64,000 nt of DNA, taken from Neochlamydia sp. S13 (GTDB taxonomy: Bacteria; Chlamydiota; Chlamydiia; Chlamydiales; Parachlamydiaceae). This document shows, piece by piece, positions 37,959 to 46,582 of the stretch. Within the stretch, counting starts at the first letter, position 1, and each line of letters begins with the position of its first letter. The notes under the pieces are model-generated. The model saw only the letters and a program-made list of their open reading frames with translations. It searched no databases and was not told where the DNA came from. The stretch is taken from assembly GCF_000648235.2 (NCBI RefSeq), contig NZ_AP017978.1, forward strand, positions 62,001 through 126,000. Reading direction: 5' to 3'. The translations under genes were made by a program, and so were the position numbers.

Positions 37959-38380
37959 TAGTTTTATTATTTCTTATAATTAATAGATATTTAAAAACAC
38001 ACCATCGATTATTAATTAATATAAAATAACACATATCTAATTAATCCCAAAAGAATTTAAATAAAAAACAAATAGAGGGAGAGAAATTGAGGATAATTTA
38101 ATGATATTCTTTTTAGATGATATAGCCAAACTGTTAATCTATAAAGATACGTATGCGTAAGATTGTGCTTTTAAATCTTTAAAGGAAAAAAATGAAAGAA
38201 GCAGAGCTTTTAACCTCTTAAAGCTACGATCGATGTCGGCTTTCTTTTTAGGACCCCTAAAGGAAGAGACCTTAAAAGTTGGTGCTATCACTAGCTATAT
38301 CTTAACATTTTCCTTAAAAAATATGGAAAAACCTGTTGACCTAAATAGCTATTTTAAGTTAAATAACTTGTTTGTTATGC
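37959..38380. other. Divergent intergenic region before tRNA-His
   Basis: 422 AT-rich bases. The right end carries the tRNA promoter; the left end must hold the promoter of the leftward effector gene. Only tiny open frames occur (for example 20 codons near 38100-38160). Nothing else recognised. Confidence 0.4.
38336..38364 (+). promoter_or_regulatory. Promoter of tRNA-His (and possibly uppP)
   Basis: TTGACC (38336-38341), 17 bases, TTAAAT (38359-38364), about 16 bases before the tRNA. This is a good sigma-70-type spacing. No separate promoter fits in the 25 bases between the tRNA and uppP. Confidence 0.5.
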
Positions 38381-38455
38381 GGCGATCGTAGCTCAGTTGG
38401 TTAGAGCGTTGGATTGTGGTTCCAAATGTCGCGGGTTCGAATCCCGTCGATCGCC
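38381..38455 (+). tRNA. tRNA-His (GTG anticodon)
   Basis: Cloverleaf: acceptor GCGATCG pairs with CGATCGC. D-arm GCTCAGTTGGTTAGAGC, anticodon loop TTGTGGT with GTG, T-arm GCGGGTTCGAATCCCGT. The extra G at -1 (38381), opposite C73, is the hallmark of tRNA-His. CCA is not encoded. Confidence 0.95.
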
Positions 38456-38480
38456 CTTTTTTACAAGTCAAATAACTGCT

Positions 38481-39275
38481 GTGTCAACAATTGAAGCAAT
38501 TTTCTTAGGATTCGTTCAAGGTATTACCGAATTTTTACCTGTCAGCTCTTCTGGGCACCTGATTTTAGCTCAATACCTGTTAGGCATGAATAATTTCAAA
38601 GATCTAATTACTTTTGATCTTATCTGTCATTTGGGGACGTTATTAGCCCTCTTTATTGCCTTTTTCAAAAAGATTAAAACACTTTTAACAAGTGAAAAAA
38701 AAGTGTTACACCTTCTTTTTATTGCTTTGCTGCCGCTTTTTCCTTTGGTATTTTTTCTTAAGTTCATTAAGGCTTTTTTTGATCACATTGAATATTTAGG
38801 CTATTTTTTTCTTTTTACGGCTGCTCTTATGTATTTAGGGGTGTGCTTTAGTAAAAAAACTTCTTCTGTTATAGAAATGTCGAAGCATACTTGGAAAGAG
38901 GCTTTAACGATTGGTTTTTTTCAAGCTATGGCTGTGTTCCCGGGAATTTCCCGAAGTGGAGCTACTATTTCGGCAGCACGCTTGCTAGGTTGGAACTATG
39001 AGCATGCGATCACTTTTTCCTTTCTTTTAGCTATTCCCACACTTATGGCTAGCATTATAGTCGAATTAGGACAGCTAATTTTAAAAAGAGACGAGTATAG
39101 CTTACCCGCTATCTCTTGGGCACAGTATTTAGCAGGCTTTCTCTTTTCCTTCCTATTCGGAATAATTGCCTTGCATTATCTTCAAAAGCTAGCATCTAAA
39201 CGCCTATTTATGTATTTTATAGGGTATTGCCTGTTGGTAGGCATGGTAACAACTCTGTTTTTTAGAAACTTATAA
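38481..39275 (+). CDS. uppP: Undecaprenyl-diphosphate phosphatase (BacA/UppP)
   Basis: 264 residues from GTG 38481, the normal length. Motifs FVQGITEFLPVSSSGHL at the N-terminus and AVFPGISRSGATISAARLLG near 160 give the catalytic Glu, Ser and Arg; about eight membrane helices. It recycles the lipid carrier for peptidoglycan and surface polysaccharides. An ATG further upstream lies inside the tRNA and is not credible. The GTG sits 25 bases after tRNA-His and has no Shine-Dalgarno, so the mRNA may be released by tRNA processing. ftsK follows after 8 bases. Confidence 0.9.
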   Translation: MSTIEAIFLGFVQGITEFLPVSSSGHLILAQYLLGMNNFKDLITFDLICHLGTLLALFIAFFKKIKTLLTSEKKVLHLLFIALLPLFPLVFFLKFIKAFFDHIEYLGYFFLFTAALMYLGVCFSKKTSSVIEMSKHTWKEALTIGFFQAMAVFPGISRSGATISAARLLGWNYEHAITFSFLLAIPTLMASIIVELGQLILKRDEYSLPAISWAQYLAGFLFSFLFGIIALHYLQKLASKRLFMYFIGYCLLVGMVTTLFFRNL

Positions 39276-39283
39276 GGGATCTT

Positions 39284-41791
39284 ATGGCTAAAAAGAAAGC
39301 AGCAAAGGCAGCTTCTGAAAAAGCCCCTCCAGTGCCTATGCATAGCAGCATTTATGGAGTCGTTGCTCTTGCTTCTACGCTTTTAATATTTTTAAGCTTG
39401 GTAAGCTTTGCTTACAATGAACGCACACATCATTGGGTGGGGTTATTAGGCTATAGCATCGGCATGGTTTTTCATGGAATTTTTGGACTATCAAGCTACA
39501 TCATCTGTGGCTTTTGTACATGGGCAGGTTGGAGGCTTCTGATAGATAAACCCATCCGCCATATCGGTATTAAACTCTTTTTTACTTTCTTGTTAATCCT
39601 TTCCTTCAGCATGATCTTAAACGTCGTCGAAGATCTTTACCCTTTGTTAGGCAATACCCTTAGCCAGTTTTTTTATCCTAATCTATGGATAAAGCGTCAG
39701 CGTTATCATCTGGGTGGTGCTCCTTTATTTTACCTCTATAAAGATCTACCTATCTTTAATCTCTATCGGTTTATAGGGGTCTCGGGCGTGATGGTTCTAT
39801 TCACCAGTACTTTACTAGCGAGCCTGTTTTTCATTTTTAAGATTATGCCTCAAAATTTAATCTTAAGCATCTTACGCCTTTTTTCTAAAATTAAAGCTAA
39901 GCTATCCAAAAGTAGTTCAAATGCTTTGAGTGCTTTAGCTCCATTAGAAAAAAAAGAAGTAAAAGTGGAAGTGGAGGCTAAAAAAGATAGTGATTTCATG
40001 CGCTATGTTAAATTACGTATTCCTGGATTTTTGGCAAGCACGCATTCAGATAATACCTCTATAGCACAGGATCGCCCTCCTTCCCCAGAATTGTTAGCTA
40101 TACGTCCAGAAATTAATTTGACTACACGTCCTTCTGTCTCTCGAAAAGAAAAAAATGAAGATCAACTTTCTTTTCAATTACCAGCGCAGCCTTTGCAAAC
40201 GCCTCCTCTTCCCGCGAAAAAGAAAGAATTGGCAAATGAACAACTAGACAAAAGAGAAGCAGCCCTTAAGGCACAACGCGTGCATAATGGGGATTTTTCC
40301 GCTTATAATCTCCCCTCCTTTAATTTATTAACCAACCCAAAGAAATTTGACCAAACTTCTTTAAAGAAAGATTTAAAAAAGCAAGCTGAAGTGTTAGAAG
40401 AAACTTTGCTAAGCTTTGGCATTGAAGCTAAAGTAGGTCAAATTAATTGCGGACCTACCATCACCTCGTTCGAGGTTCATCCCGCTATAGGTGTTAAAGT
40501 TCAACGTATAAAAACATTAGAGAATGATATTGCTCTTAATATGGAAGCCAGATCGATTAGGATCATTGCTCCTATTCCCGGAAAAGCTGCTGTAGGCATC
40601 GAAGTGCCTAACCCCTCTCCTCAAGAAGTCAGCTTTAAAGATATGCTAACCACCTATCAGCAGGGTACAAAAAAGTTTCACATTCCTATCCTTCTTGGTA
40701 AAGCTGTGAATGGAGACTACGTAATGAGCGATCTAGCCAAGATGCCTCATTGCATTATCGCAGGCGCTACCGGTTCAGGCAAATCTGTCTGTATTAATAC
40801 CATTGTCATGTCCATTGTGCTAAATGCTAGACCGGATGAGATTAAGCTTGTCATGGTGGATCCTAAGAAAGTAGAGCTGACCCCCTACACTCGCCTTCCT
40901 CACATGTTAGCGCCGGTAATTACCGAGCCCCATGGTGCTTGCGCTGCACTGCGTTGGATGGTAAAAGAGATGGAAAAACGCTACGAAATTTTAAAACAAA
41001 CCGGTGTAAGAAACATTGAAAGCTTTAATAACCGTGTCATCAATAAAGACTTTGAAGATTCGTTAAATATCGAAGTTCCTGAAAAGATGCCTTATATTGT
41101 GGGAATTATCGATGAGCTCGCTGACTTAATGATGGTAGCCAGTAGCGACATTGAAACACCTATTGCTCGTATTGCCCAGATGGCACGAGCCATTGGTATT
41201 CATCTTGTCCTCGCCACCCAACGTCCCTCTCGAGAAGTGATTACGGGATTAATAAAAGCTAATTTTCCTACAAGGATTTCTTTTAAGGTTGCTAGCCGCA
41301 TCAATAGTCAAATTATCCTTGATGAGACAGGCGCTGAGAGCTTATTAGGAAATGGAGATATGCTCTTTCTTCCTCCAGGTACTTCTCATTTAGTAAGAGC
41401 TCAAGGGGCTTTTATACGGGATGAAGATATCCACAGTGTTGTTAAATATATCTGCGATCAAGCCCCTCCTCATTATGTCATTGAGTCCTTTGATACCATC
41501 GGTTCCATCTCTATTGAAGATTCCGGTGGGTCACTAGCTTCTACGGATGCGCCCCAAGATGCTTTATATGACCAGGCACTAGATATCGTGCTCAGTACCG
41601 GCAATGCCTCTACCACTTTTCTGCAACGCAAGCTAAAAATTGGATACGCCCGTGCTGCTAGCTTAATGGACCAACTCGAATCCCAAGGGGTTGTAAGTCC
41701 TGCAGAAGGAAGCAAGCCGAGGAAGATCTTAGCAGCTAAGCAAGGCATACCAACAGATGATGATTTATTAGAGGAGGAAGAAAATTTTTAA
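39284..41791 (+). CDS. ftsK: DNA translocase FtsK/SpoIIIE
   Basis: 835 residues. Four hydrophobic segments in the first ~200 residues anchor it to the membrane; a charged linker (~200-350) follows. The motor has Walker A GATGSGKSVCIN and Walker B IIDELADLMM; the C-terminal winged-helix gamma domain includes STTFLQRKLKIGYARAASLM, which reads KOPS-type sites. It moves chromosome ends for segregation. Start ATG follows AAGGGATCTT, 8 bases after uppP, so the two are probably co-transcribed. Confidence 0.93.
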   Translation: MAKKKAAKAASEKAPPVPMHSSIYGVVALASTLLIFLSLVSFAYNERTHHWVGLLGYSIGMVFHGIFGLSSYIICGFCTWAGWRLLIDKPIRHIGIKLFFTFLLILSFSMILNVVEDLYPLLGNTLSQFFYPNLWIKRQRYHLGGAPLFYLYKDLPIFNLYRFIGVSGVMVLFTSTLLASLFFIFKIMPQNLILSILRLFSKIKAKLSKSSSNALSALAPLEKKEVKVEVEAKKDSDFMRYVKLRIPGFLASTHSDNTSIAQDRPPSPELLAIRPEINLTTRPSVSRKEKNEDQLSFQLPAQPLQTPPLPAKKKELANEQLDKREAALKAQRVHNGDFSAYNLPSFNLLTNPKKFDQTSLKKDLKKQAEVLEETLLSFGIEAKVGQINCGPTITSFEVHPAIGVKVQRIKTLENDIALNMEARSIRIIAPIPGKAAVGIEVPNPSPQEVSFKDMLTTYQQGTKKFHIPILLGKAVNGDYVMSDLAKMPHCIIAGATGSGKSVCINTIVMSIVLNARPDEIKLVMVDPKKVELTPYTRLPHMLAPVITEPHGACAALRWMVKEMEKRYEILKQTGVRNIESFNNRVINKDFEDSLNIEVPEKMPYIVGIIDELADLMMVASSDIETPIARIAQMARAIGIHLVLATQRPSREVITGLIKANFPTRISFKVASRINSQIILDETGAESLLGNGDMLFLPPGTSHLVRAQGAFIRDEDIHSVVKYICDQAPPHYVIESFDTIGSISIEDSGGSLASTDAPQDALYDQALDIVLSTGNASTTFLQRKLKIGYARAASLMDQLESQGVVSPAEGSKPRKILAAKQGIPTDDDLLEEEENF

Positions 41792-41823
41792 ATATTCAAA
41801 TAAAAAATTTTCTTCTTACCCCC

Positions 41824-41852
41824 CTAACTTCCTTGCAAAGTTTAAAAGTTAG
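41824..41852 (+). terminator. Possible terminator after ftsK
   Basis: CTAACTT (41824-41830) and AAGTTAG (41846-41852) form a 7-base stem, followed by AGCTTCTAATTTTTGCTTT. It lies between the convergent ftsK and the coiled-coil gene. Confidence 0.4.
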
Positions 41853-41902
41853 AGCTTCTAATTTTTGCTTTATCTTAAATCTTATGCTTTAATTTTTTTA
41901 GT

Positions 41903-42289
41903 TTATTCTTCGTCAGTATTTTCGTGTCGACGATGGGGAAGTCCTGTCTCAAGCATTTCTAGATCACTCTTAGCATAATCCTCCATAAAATTCCCCTCCG
42001 TAATATTTTCCACAAAAACAGCATTTAAATGCTGGAAATAACGGAGCTTTTTTGCTATGCGATCGCCTATTTTAGCTAAAACTTCTTCTTGGCCTTCTTT
42101 TTCAGAAGCTTCAAAGCTTCCTTCCAAACCATTTAATTGTTCTACCAAAAGTTCTTGCTTTTGTTGTAAAGGAGTAACTGCTTCTTCAGAAAATTCCTCC
42201 ATCGATAAATCTTTTAAACCTTCGGCATTGCTCACTAGCTGATCTAATACATTTTCCATTTTTTCTAAAACTTGAACGGCTGTTTCCAT
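41903..42289 (-). CDS. Small acidic coiled-coil protein, unknown
   Basis: 128 residues, highly acidic, almost all predicted helix: AVQVLEKMENVLDQLVSN, then VTPLQQKQELLVEQLNGLEG and EVLAKIGDRIAKKLRYFQHL. The pattern of an N-terminal helix, a QQKQELL segment and a long helix reminds me of FlgN-like or type III secretion chaperones, but this is only a resemblance. ATG follows AGAGGAGACCTC. It is read leftward between ftsK and the hydrolase gene. Confidence 0.6.
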   Translation of the reverse strand: METAVQVLEKMENVLDQLVSNAEGLKDLSMEEFSEEAVTPLQQKQELLVEQLNGLEGSFEASEKEGQEEVLAKIGDRIAKKLRYFQHLNAVFVENITEGNFMEDYAKSDLEMLETGLPHRRHENTDEE

Positions 42290-42449
42290 GAGGTCTCCTC
42301 TTTATAATGTATGCATAGTTCTATGTATAATATTTGGTATTTAAATTAAACATTATGTTTTTTTAGAGACTAACCTCTTCATCTTTAGCCTTAAAAAACT
42401 TGCCTAAGGAAATGGTTATATGATAAAACGTTCCTCATATTGATTAGGT

Positions 42450-43232
42450 ATGTTACAAATGATTGGTTTCTGTCCTCTAGCTTCAGGCTCGAAAGGCAAC
42501 TGTGTTTACTTAGGAACGCCGCAACTTAAGCTTCTTATTGATGCAGGTTTAAGTGCAAGAGCCACCAAAGAAAAACTTGCCGAAATTGGGGTAGACTTTC
42601 GGGAGTTAGATGCTATTTTAATTACCCACGAACATAGTGATCATATTCAAGGCCTTAAAGTTTTAGCCTTAAAAATGGGCATTCCTGTGTTTGCCAATCA
42701 TGAAACCGCCAAAGGAATTGTCGAACAATTACATGAATGTCCTAAGTTCAAAATATTTTCGACGGGCGAAAGCTTTGAATTTGGCGACCTTGAAATTCAT
42801 CCTTTTAATATTCAACACGACACACTTGATCCTGTAGCATTTACCTTAAAGTTGGATGGATTAAAGCTTGGATTTTGTACAGATTTGGGATTTGTTTCCA
42901 CGTTAGTCCTTCATCAATTACAAGCTTGTGATTACCTTTATGTAGAGGCTAATCATCAACCCTCTATGGTCCATGCCAGTTCACGGCCTATGGTGTATAA
43001 ACAGCGCGTTTTAAGCAGAAACGGTCATCTCTCTAATGAAGCTTGTGCTGAGCTATTAAGCAAAGTTGCCCATCCTAATTTAAAACATGTCTACCTTGCC
43101 CATCTTTCTAGCGAATGCAATACGCCTGAAACAGCTCTTGGCGTGGTTAAAGATAAACTTCAAAGTTATGGAATTACTTTGGAGATGTGCGTAGCTCCCC
43201 AAGCTATGGTTAGCCAACCGATCTATTTTTAA
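42450..43232 (+). CDS. YycJ/WalJ-like metallo-beta-lactamase-fold hydrolase
   Basis: 260 residues. LASGSKGNCVYL at the N-terminus and the metal site THEHSDHIQG (HxHxDH, ~60-66) with later His and Asp (NIQHDT, FCTDLG, AHLSSECNT) define the family. Members are thought to act on DNA or link cell-wall synthesis with replication, but the substrate is unsettled. Its place after ftsK matches my recollection of CT739-CT738 in C. trachomatis. The ATG at 42450 has little ribosome-binding sequence; Met at 42459 is an alternative. Confidence 0.85.
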   Translation: MLQMIGFCPLASGSKGNCVYLGTPQLKLLIDAGLSARATKEKLAEIGVDFRELDAILITHEHSDHIQGLKVLALKMGIPVFANHETAKGIVEQLHECPKFKIFSTGESFEFGDLEIHPFNIQHDTLDPVAFTLKLDGLKLGFCTDLGFVSTLVLHQLQACDYLYVEANHQPSMVHASSRPMVYKQRVLSRNGHLSNEACAELLSKVAHPNLKHVYLAHLSSECNTPETALGVVKDKLQSYGITLEMCVAPQAMVSQPIYF

Positions 43233-43398
43233 TTTTCTTTTACATCTAGCAAATAATTTTTTAATAAAATTCTTTAAATTATCTTCATTTTTCTAAAACA
43301 ATAAAAAGCACCATGAAAGCCATGGGAAAGAGAGTTTAACTTTTTTCATCAGCTCCCTATCCTTTTAATGGCTATAGCTTAAAAAATTACTTCTTCAG

Positions 43399-44190
43399 CT
43401 AACTCTTTGTTTTTCCTTCTCCTCGATAAACAAGCGATACTGAAGCTTGATGAGTAGGATAAACCACCACATCTGCTAAATTGACATGGGGAGGACGCTT
43501 AGCCATAAAAAGGACAATCTCGGCCACATCTTCTGCTGTCAACGGTTGAATGTTTTCATAAACGGCATTGGCTTTATCCTTATCACCAGCAAATCTAACC
43601 AAGCTAAATTCTGTCTCAGCCATCCCAGGAGAAATCATCGAAACACGAATAGGAGTATTCACCAGCTCTTTCCTTAATGTATCCGTAATAGCTTTGACGG
43701 CAAATTTAGTGGCACAATATATTCCTCCTCCAGGGTAGGTATCATGACTTGAGATACTGCCTACATTGATGATATGCCCAGCATTTTTCTTAACCATGTG
43801 AGGAATAATCTGAGCACTAACATTGAGTAATCCTTTAATATTTATATCAATCATCTCATTCCAATCCTGCGTAGGCGTCTCCCATACCTTATTTAACCCT
43901 CTTACCATGCCAGCGTTGTTAATCAAAAGATCGGGCACTATAGAATCTCTTGCCAACAGACCCAATTTTTCTACCACCGCTTTTTCATCTGAAATATCCA
44001 ATTCTACAGATAAGATCTCCACCCCGTATTTTTCTCGCAAAGAACTTTCAAGAGCCTGCAAGCGATCCTTGCGCCTAGCAATATTAATTAAGCTAGCTCC
44101 TTCACGTGCAAAGGCTTCAGCAAAAGCTGCTCCAAATCCTGAACTTGCCCCGGTAATCATAACTGTCTGGTTCTTAAAATCTTGTTTCAT
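43399..44190 (-). CDS. Short-chain dehydrogenase (YdfG-like)
   Basis: 263 residues from ATG 44190, which has AAGGAACGCG directly upstream; an ATG 21 bases earlier lacks this. TGASSGFG cofactor loop, NNAG, NVGSISS with catalytic Ser, and YCATK (Tyr-x3-Lys). The MISPGMAETEFSLVRF region is typical of YdfG, an NADP-dependent 3-hydroxy acid/malonic semialdehyde reductase; substrate is inferred. Confidence 0.87.
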   Translation of the reverse strand: MKQDFKNQTVMITGASSGFGAAFAEAFAREGASLINIARRKDRLQALESSLREKYGVEILSVELDISDEKAVVEKLGLLARDSIVPDLLINNAGMVRGLNKVWETPTQDWNEMIDINIKGLLNVSAQIIPHMVKKNAGHIINVGSISSHDTYPGGGIYCATKFAVKAITDTLRKELVNTPIRVSMISPGMAETEFSLVRFAGDKDKANAVYENIQPLTAEDVAEIVLFMAKRPPHVNLADVVVYPTHQASVSLVYRGEGKTKS

Positions 44191-44278
44191 CGCGTTCCTT
44201 ATGAATGGCAAATTTATTATTGAGCGTCATTTACTTTAATATCGTATTTGATTTATCGTACCCCTAAACGGGGTCTTT

Positions 44279-44611
44279 ATGGAAGCATATCTTTATCTTT
44301 TAATGGCCATAGCCGGCGAAGTTGTAGGGACCAGTGCATTAAAAGCCTCTTACGGGATGACTAAGCTCTTTCCTTCACTAGTAGTATTAGTGGGCTATGG
44401 GCTTACTTTTTGGTCCCTCTCCATTGCTCTGAAAACCTTACCAGTAGGCATTGTGTATGCCATCTGGTCGGGACTAGGGATTGTAAGCATTATATTGATT
44501 GGGGTTTATTTTTTTAATGAAGCCTTTTCCCTGATGCATTTATTAGGGACAGCTCTTATCTTAGCTGGAGTCGCAGTATTAATGCTATTCACAGGCCCTG
44601 TCAGCGAATAA
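44279..44611 (+). CDS. Small multidrug resistance (EmrE/QacE-type) transporter
   Basis: 110 residues, four helices. GEVVGTSALKAS near residue 13 holds the essential membrane Glu 14; LPVGIVYAIWSGLGIV is the SMR signature. It exports cationic compounds or guanidinium by proton antiport as a dimer. Divergent from the SDR gene, 88 bases apart. Confidence 0.9.
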   Translation: MEAYLYLLMAIAGEVVGTSALKASYGMTKLFPSLVVLVGYGLTFWSLSIALKTLPVGIVYAIWSGLGIVSIILIGVYFFNEAFSLMHLLGTALILAGVAVLMLFTGPVSE

Positions 44612-45475
44612 ACTTAAAAAGCTATCAATCTTTCAATATTAAATAGAAAGATAGCCTAAGCTCCAATGCTAATAGACTTAAAGCAAATTTAATAGAATGC
44701 AAAGTTCAATGCATAACACTTATCAACATGAAGCAATAAAGAAAAAAAAGGAATGAAGCCTATTTTAAGCTTTCAAAAAAACATAAGAAAATGGCGCTTA
44801 TGTTTTAAAGAATTAAAAGCTATCTTTCAAACCACCTAGAATGCCAATAAGGCCCCTTCCCTACAATTTTCCTCTATGGCAAACAGTCCTGCCACATTTA
44901 TGAGACTGGCAGATGATGGGAGTATGGGAAAATAGCGAATTTATCGCATTAAGGCATCTCAAGAAAGTAGAAAAGAGCTTTTACCGCAGCAATAGGAATT
45001 GTCGCTAGCAACCTTGTTAGGCGGGAAAGGCGGCTCAAAAAGGCTATGTTGTAGCAAAAGAAATTAAAGGAAGGGCAAAAGATCTTTCGGCGGATACACA
45101 AGATAATCTAAGAAGAGCCCTCTCAATAAAACTCTCTCGAAATCCATCCAATCAACTCTAAACTATAAATTCCTGCGATTAGATTGAACCCTCCCAAAAT
45201 CTTTTGCGCCTATGTGTTAACGATCGCCTATAATTTTGAATTGTGTTTCCTTTATTTTTATCACAGATGTCAGATTAAGTCCTATCCATTACAAATAACA
45301 TTAAAGCTGGCAGTCCTAACCACCTGCCAGTTAATCCTTGTCTGTCAGTTCATGCACCGCCAGGGCATATTTAAAACCTTTATCCTTCGCTGACATGCTC
45401 TTATCCTCTATTAGAAAAAGAAGCACCACCAACATTTAGCCTGCCAATAGCCCTAGATTGGCGATTAACAAAAAA
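44612..45475. other. Gene-poor region with a hairpin after the SMR gene
   Basis: 864 bases. A hairpin at 44620-44654 (GCTATC-aat-CTTTC with GAAAGATAGC) could terminate the SMR transcript. Around 44880-45120 short stretches look like former coding DNA (for example AIGIVASNLVRRERRLKKA on the + strand), broken by stops. A 69-codon frame at 45184-45393 has no motif and no ribosome-binding site. An inverted repeat GCCAAT / ATTGGC lies at 45443-45462. Confidence 0.35.
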
Positions 45476-46486
45476 CTAGATAATAGTTTCAGCTTCACCT
45501 TCCCTGCTTAGGGGAATTTTATTTTCTCTTAACACATCTTGCAGCTCTCTAAACTTAAATCCAATAGGATAACCACTTAAAGGATCCTCTTGTAGTACTT
45601 GCTTCCACTGGGCATATACGTTCCACATGTTTACATCTTCCGCCTCTTTACCCGGCCGAGGAATAGCTCCTTGGCTAATATATGAGACCGTAGAGATACC
45701 AGACATTAAAGATTTTTTCTCCTTAACCGCTTGCGTATCACCTTGTTCACCTCCTGATAAATGTTTCCCACACCCTAAAAAAACCGCTCCTAACACTGCC
45801 TCCGTTAACACATAATAATCGCCAGATTTTTCTTTCAGCGTATTGCTAATCGTAGCATTTCTTCTAAGTACGATAGGATCCATAACTCGGACACGCGGCA
45901 AAGTAATAAAAGAGCCCACCAAATAGATTTGACTTTCTGTCTCTAGCATATTTTCTATGCTGCTCGTTACAGCCCCTAACATGCTAGAGGAGAGAAGACT
46001 GGAGGGAGCATCTTGAGAAAACAACTGGGAAACAAACACTTCTATTTTTTTATGCAAATCTGTACCTGCATCTGTCTTTCTAAAAACAAGGTGCGACATT
46101 TTTTCTGAAGGGAAAGAACGCTCTTCAATCTTGACTTTAGAATAAGTGGGATCAATAGGAAGCATTTCTTCAATGGAAAAGAAGTGCCGCGACTCATATA
46201 ATTTACTTATTTCTTTGCACACCTCCGTATAGTCATTTTTAATTTTATTTACCTTGGCGGTTACAATGTTTAACCTTGTTTGTTGCTCTTCTTTACTAGC
46301 TTGTTTATAAGAGGGAGAGGTTGTCATCTCAATTTTTTCAATATTTGCCCTCTCAAGTTCTTCTTCTAAGTTTAAACGAACTTTATTCTGCAGAGGCAAT
46401 AAAAAATCCTTTTTCTTAATAATGCTTCCAAGTGCATAGCCTGGGTGCATAGGCAGTACATCTCTTTGACTCATGATAGCACTCAT
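45476..46486 (-). CDS. Unknown protein, shorter paralogue in the GTPase operon
   Basis: 336 residues, no known family. It shares a set of motifs with the product of the next gene upstream: HPGYALGSII near the N-terminus, a helical part (LNLEEELERANIEKIEM), LTEAVLG in the middle, ISQGAIP, and a final GYPIGFKF. No signal peptide or clear membrane helix. Third gene of a leftward unit behind a large P-loop GTPase (gap 96 bases). Cys and Gly content (GAVFLGCGKHL) may mark a small hydrophobic element. Function unknown. Confidence 0.65.
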   Translation of the reverse strand: MSAIMSQRDVLPMHPGYALGSIIKKKDFLLPLQNKVRLNLEEELERANIEKIEMTTSPSYKQASKEEQQTRLNIVTAKVNKIKNDYTEVCKEISKLYESRHFFSIEEMLPIDPTYSKVKIEERSFPSEKMSHLVFRKTDAGTDLHKKIEVFVSQLFSQDAPSSLLSSSMLGAVTSSIENMLETESQIYLVGSFITLPRVRVMDPIVLRRNATISNTLKEKSGDYYVLTEAVLGAVFLGCGKHLSGGEQGDTQAVKEKKSLMSGISTVSYISQGAIPRPGKEAEDVNMWNVYAQWKQVLQEDPLSGYPIGFKFRELQDVLRENKIPLSREGEAETII

Positions 46487-46582
46487 ATAAGACTCCCTTG
46501 GTTTCTTTAAATTTTAAGTTAATTTAATGCGGCCAAGTTGGCCGCCAGAAAGATTAAAATTTATTAGGCTTATTTAGGTTCC

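Noticed and set aside
38397-38480. N-terminal extension of UppP starting at ATG 38397
   Set aside because: The extension is translated from inside tRNA-His; the GTG at 38481 gives the normal family length.
45184-45393. 69-codon frame in the gap after the SMR gene (+)
   Set aside because: No ribosome-binding site, no recognisable pattern, surrounded by decayed DNA.
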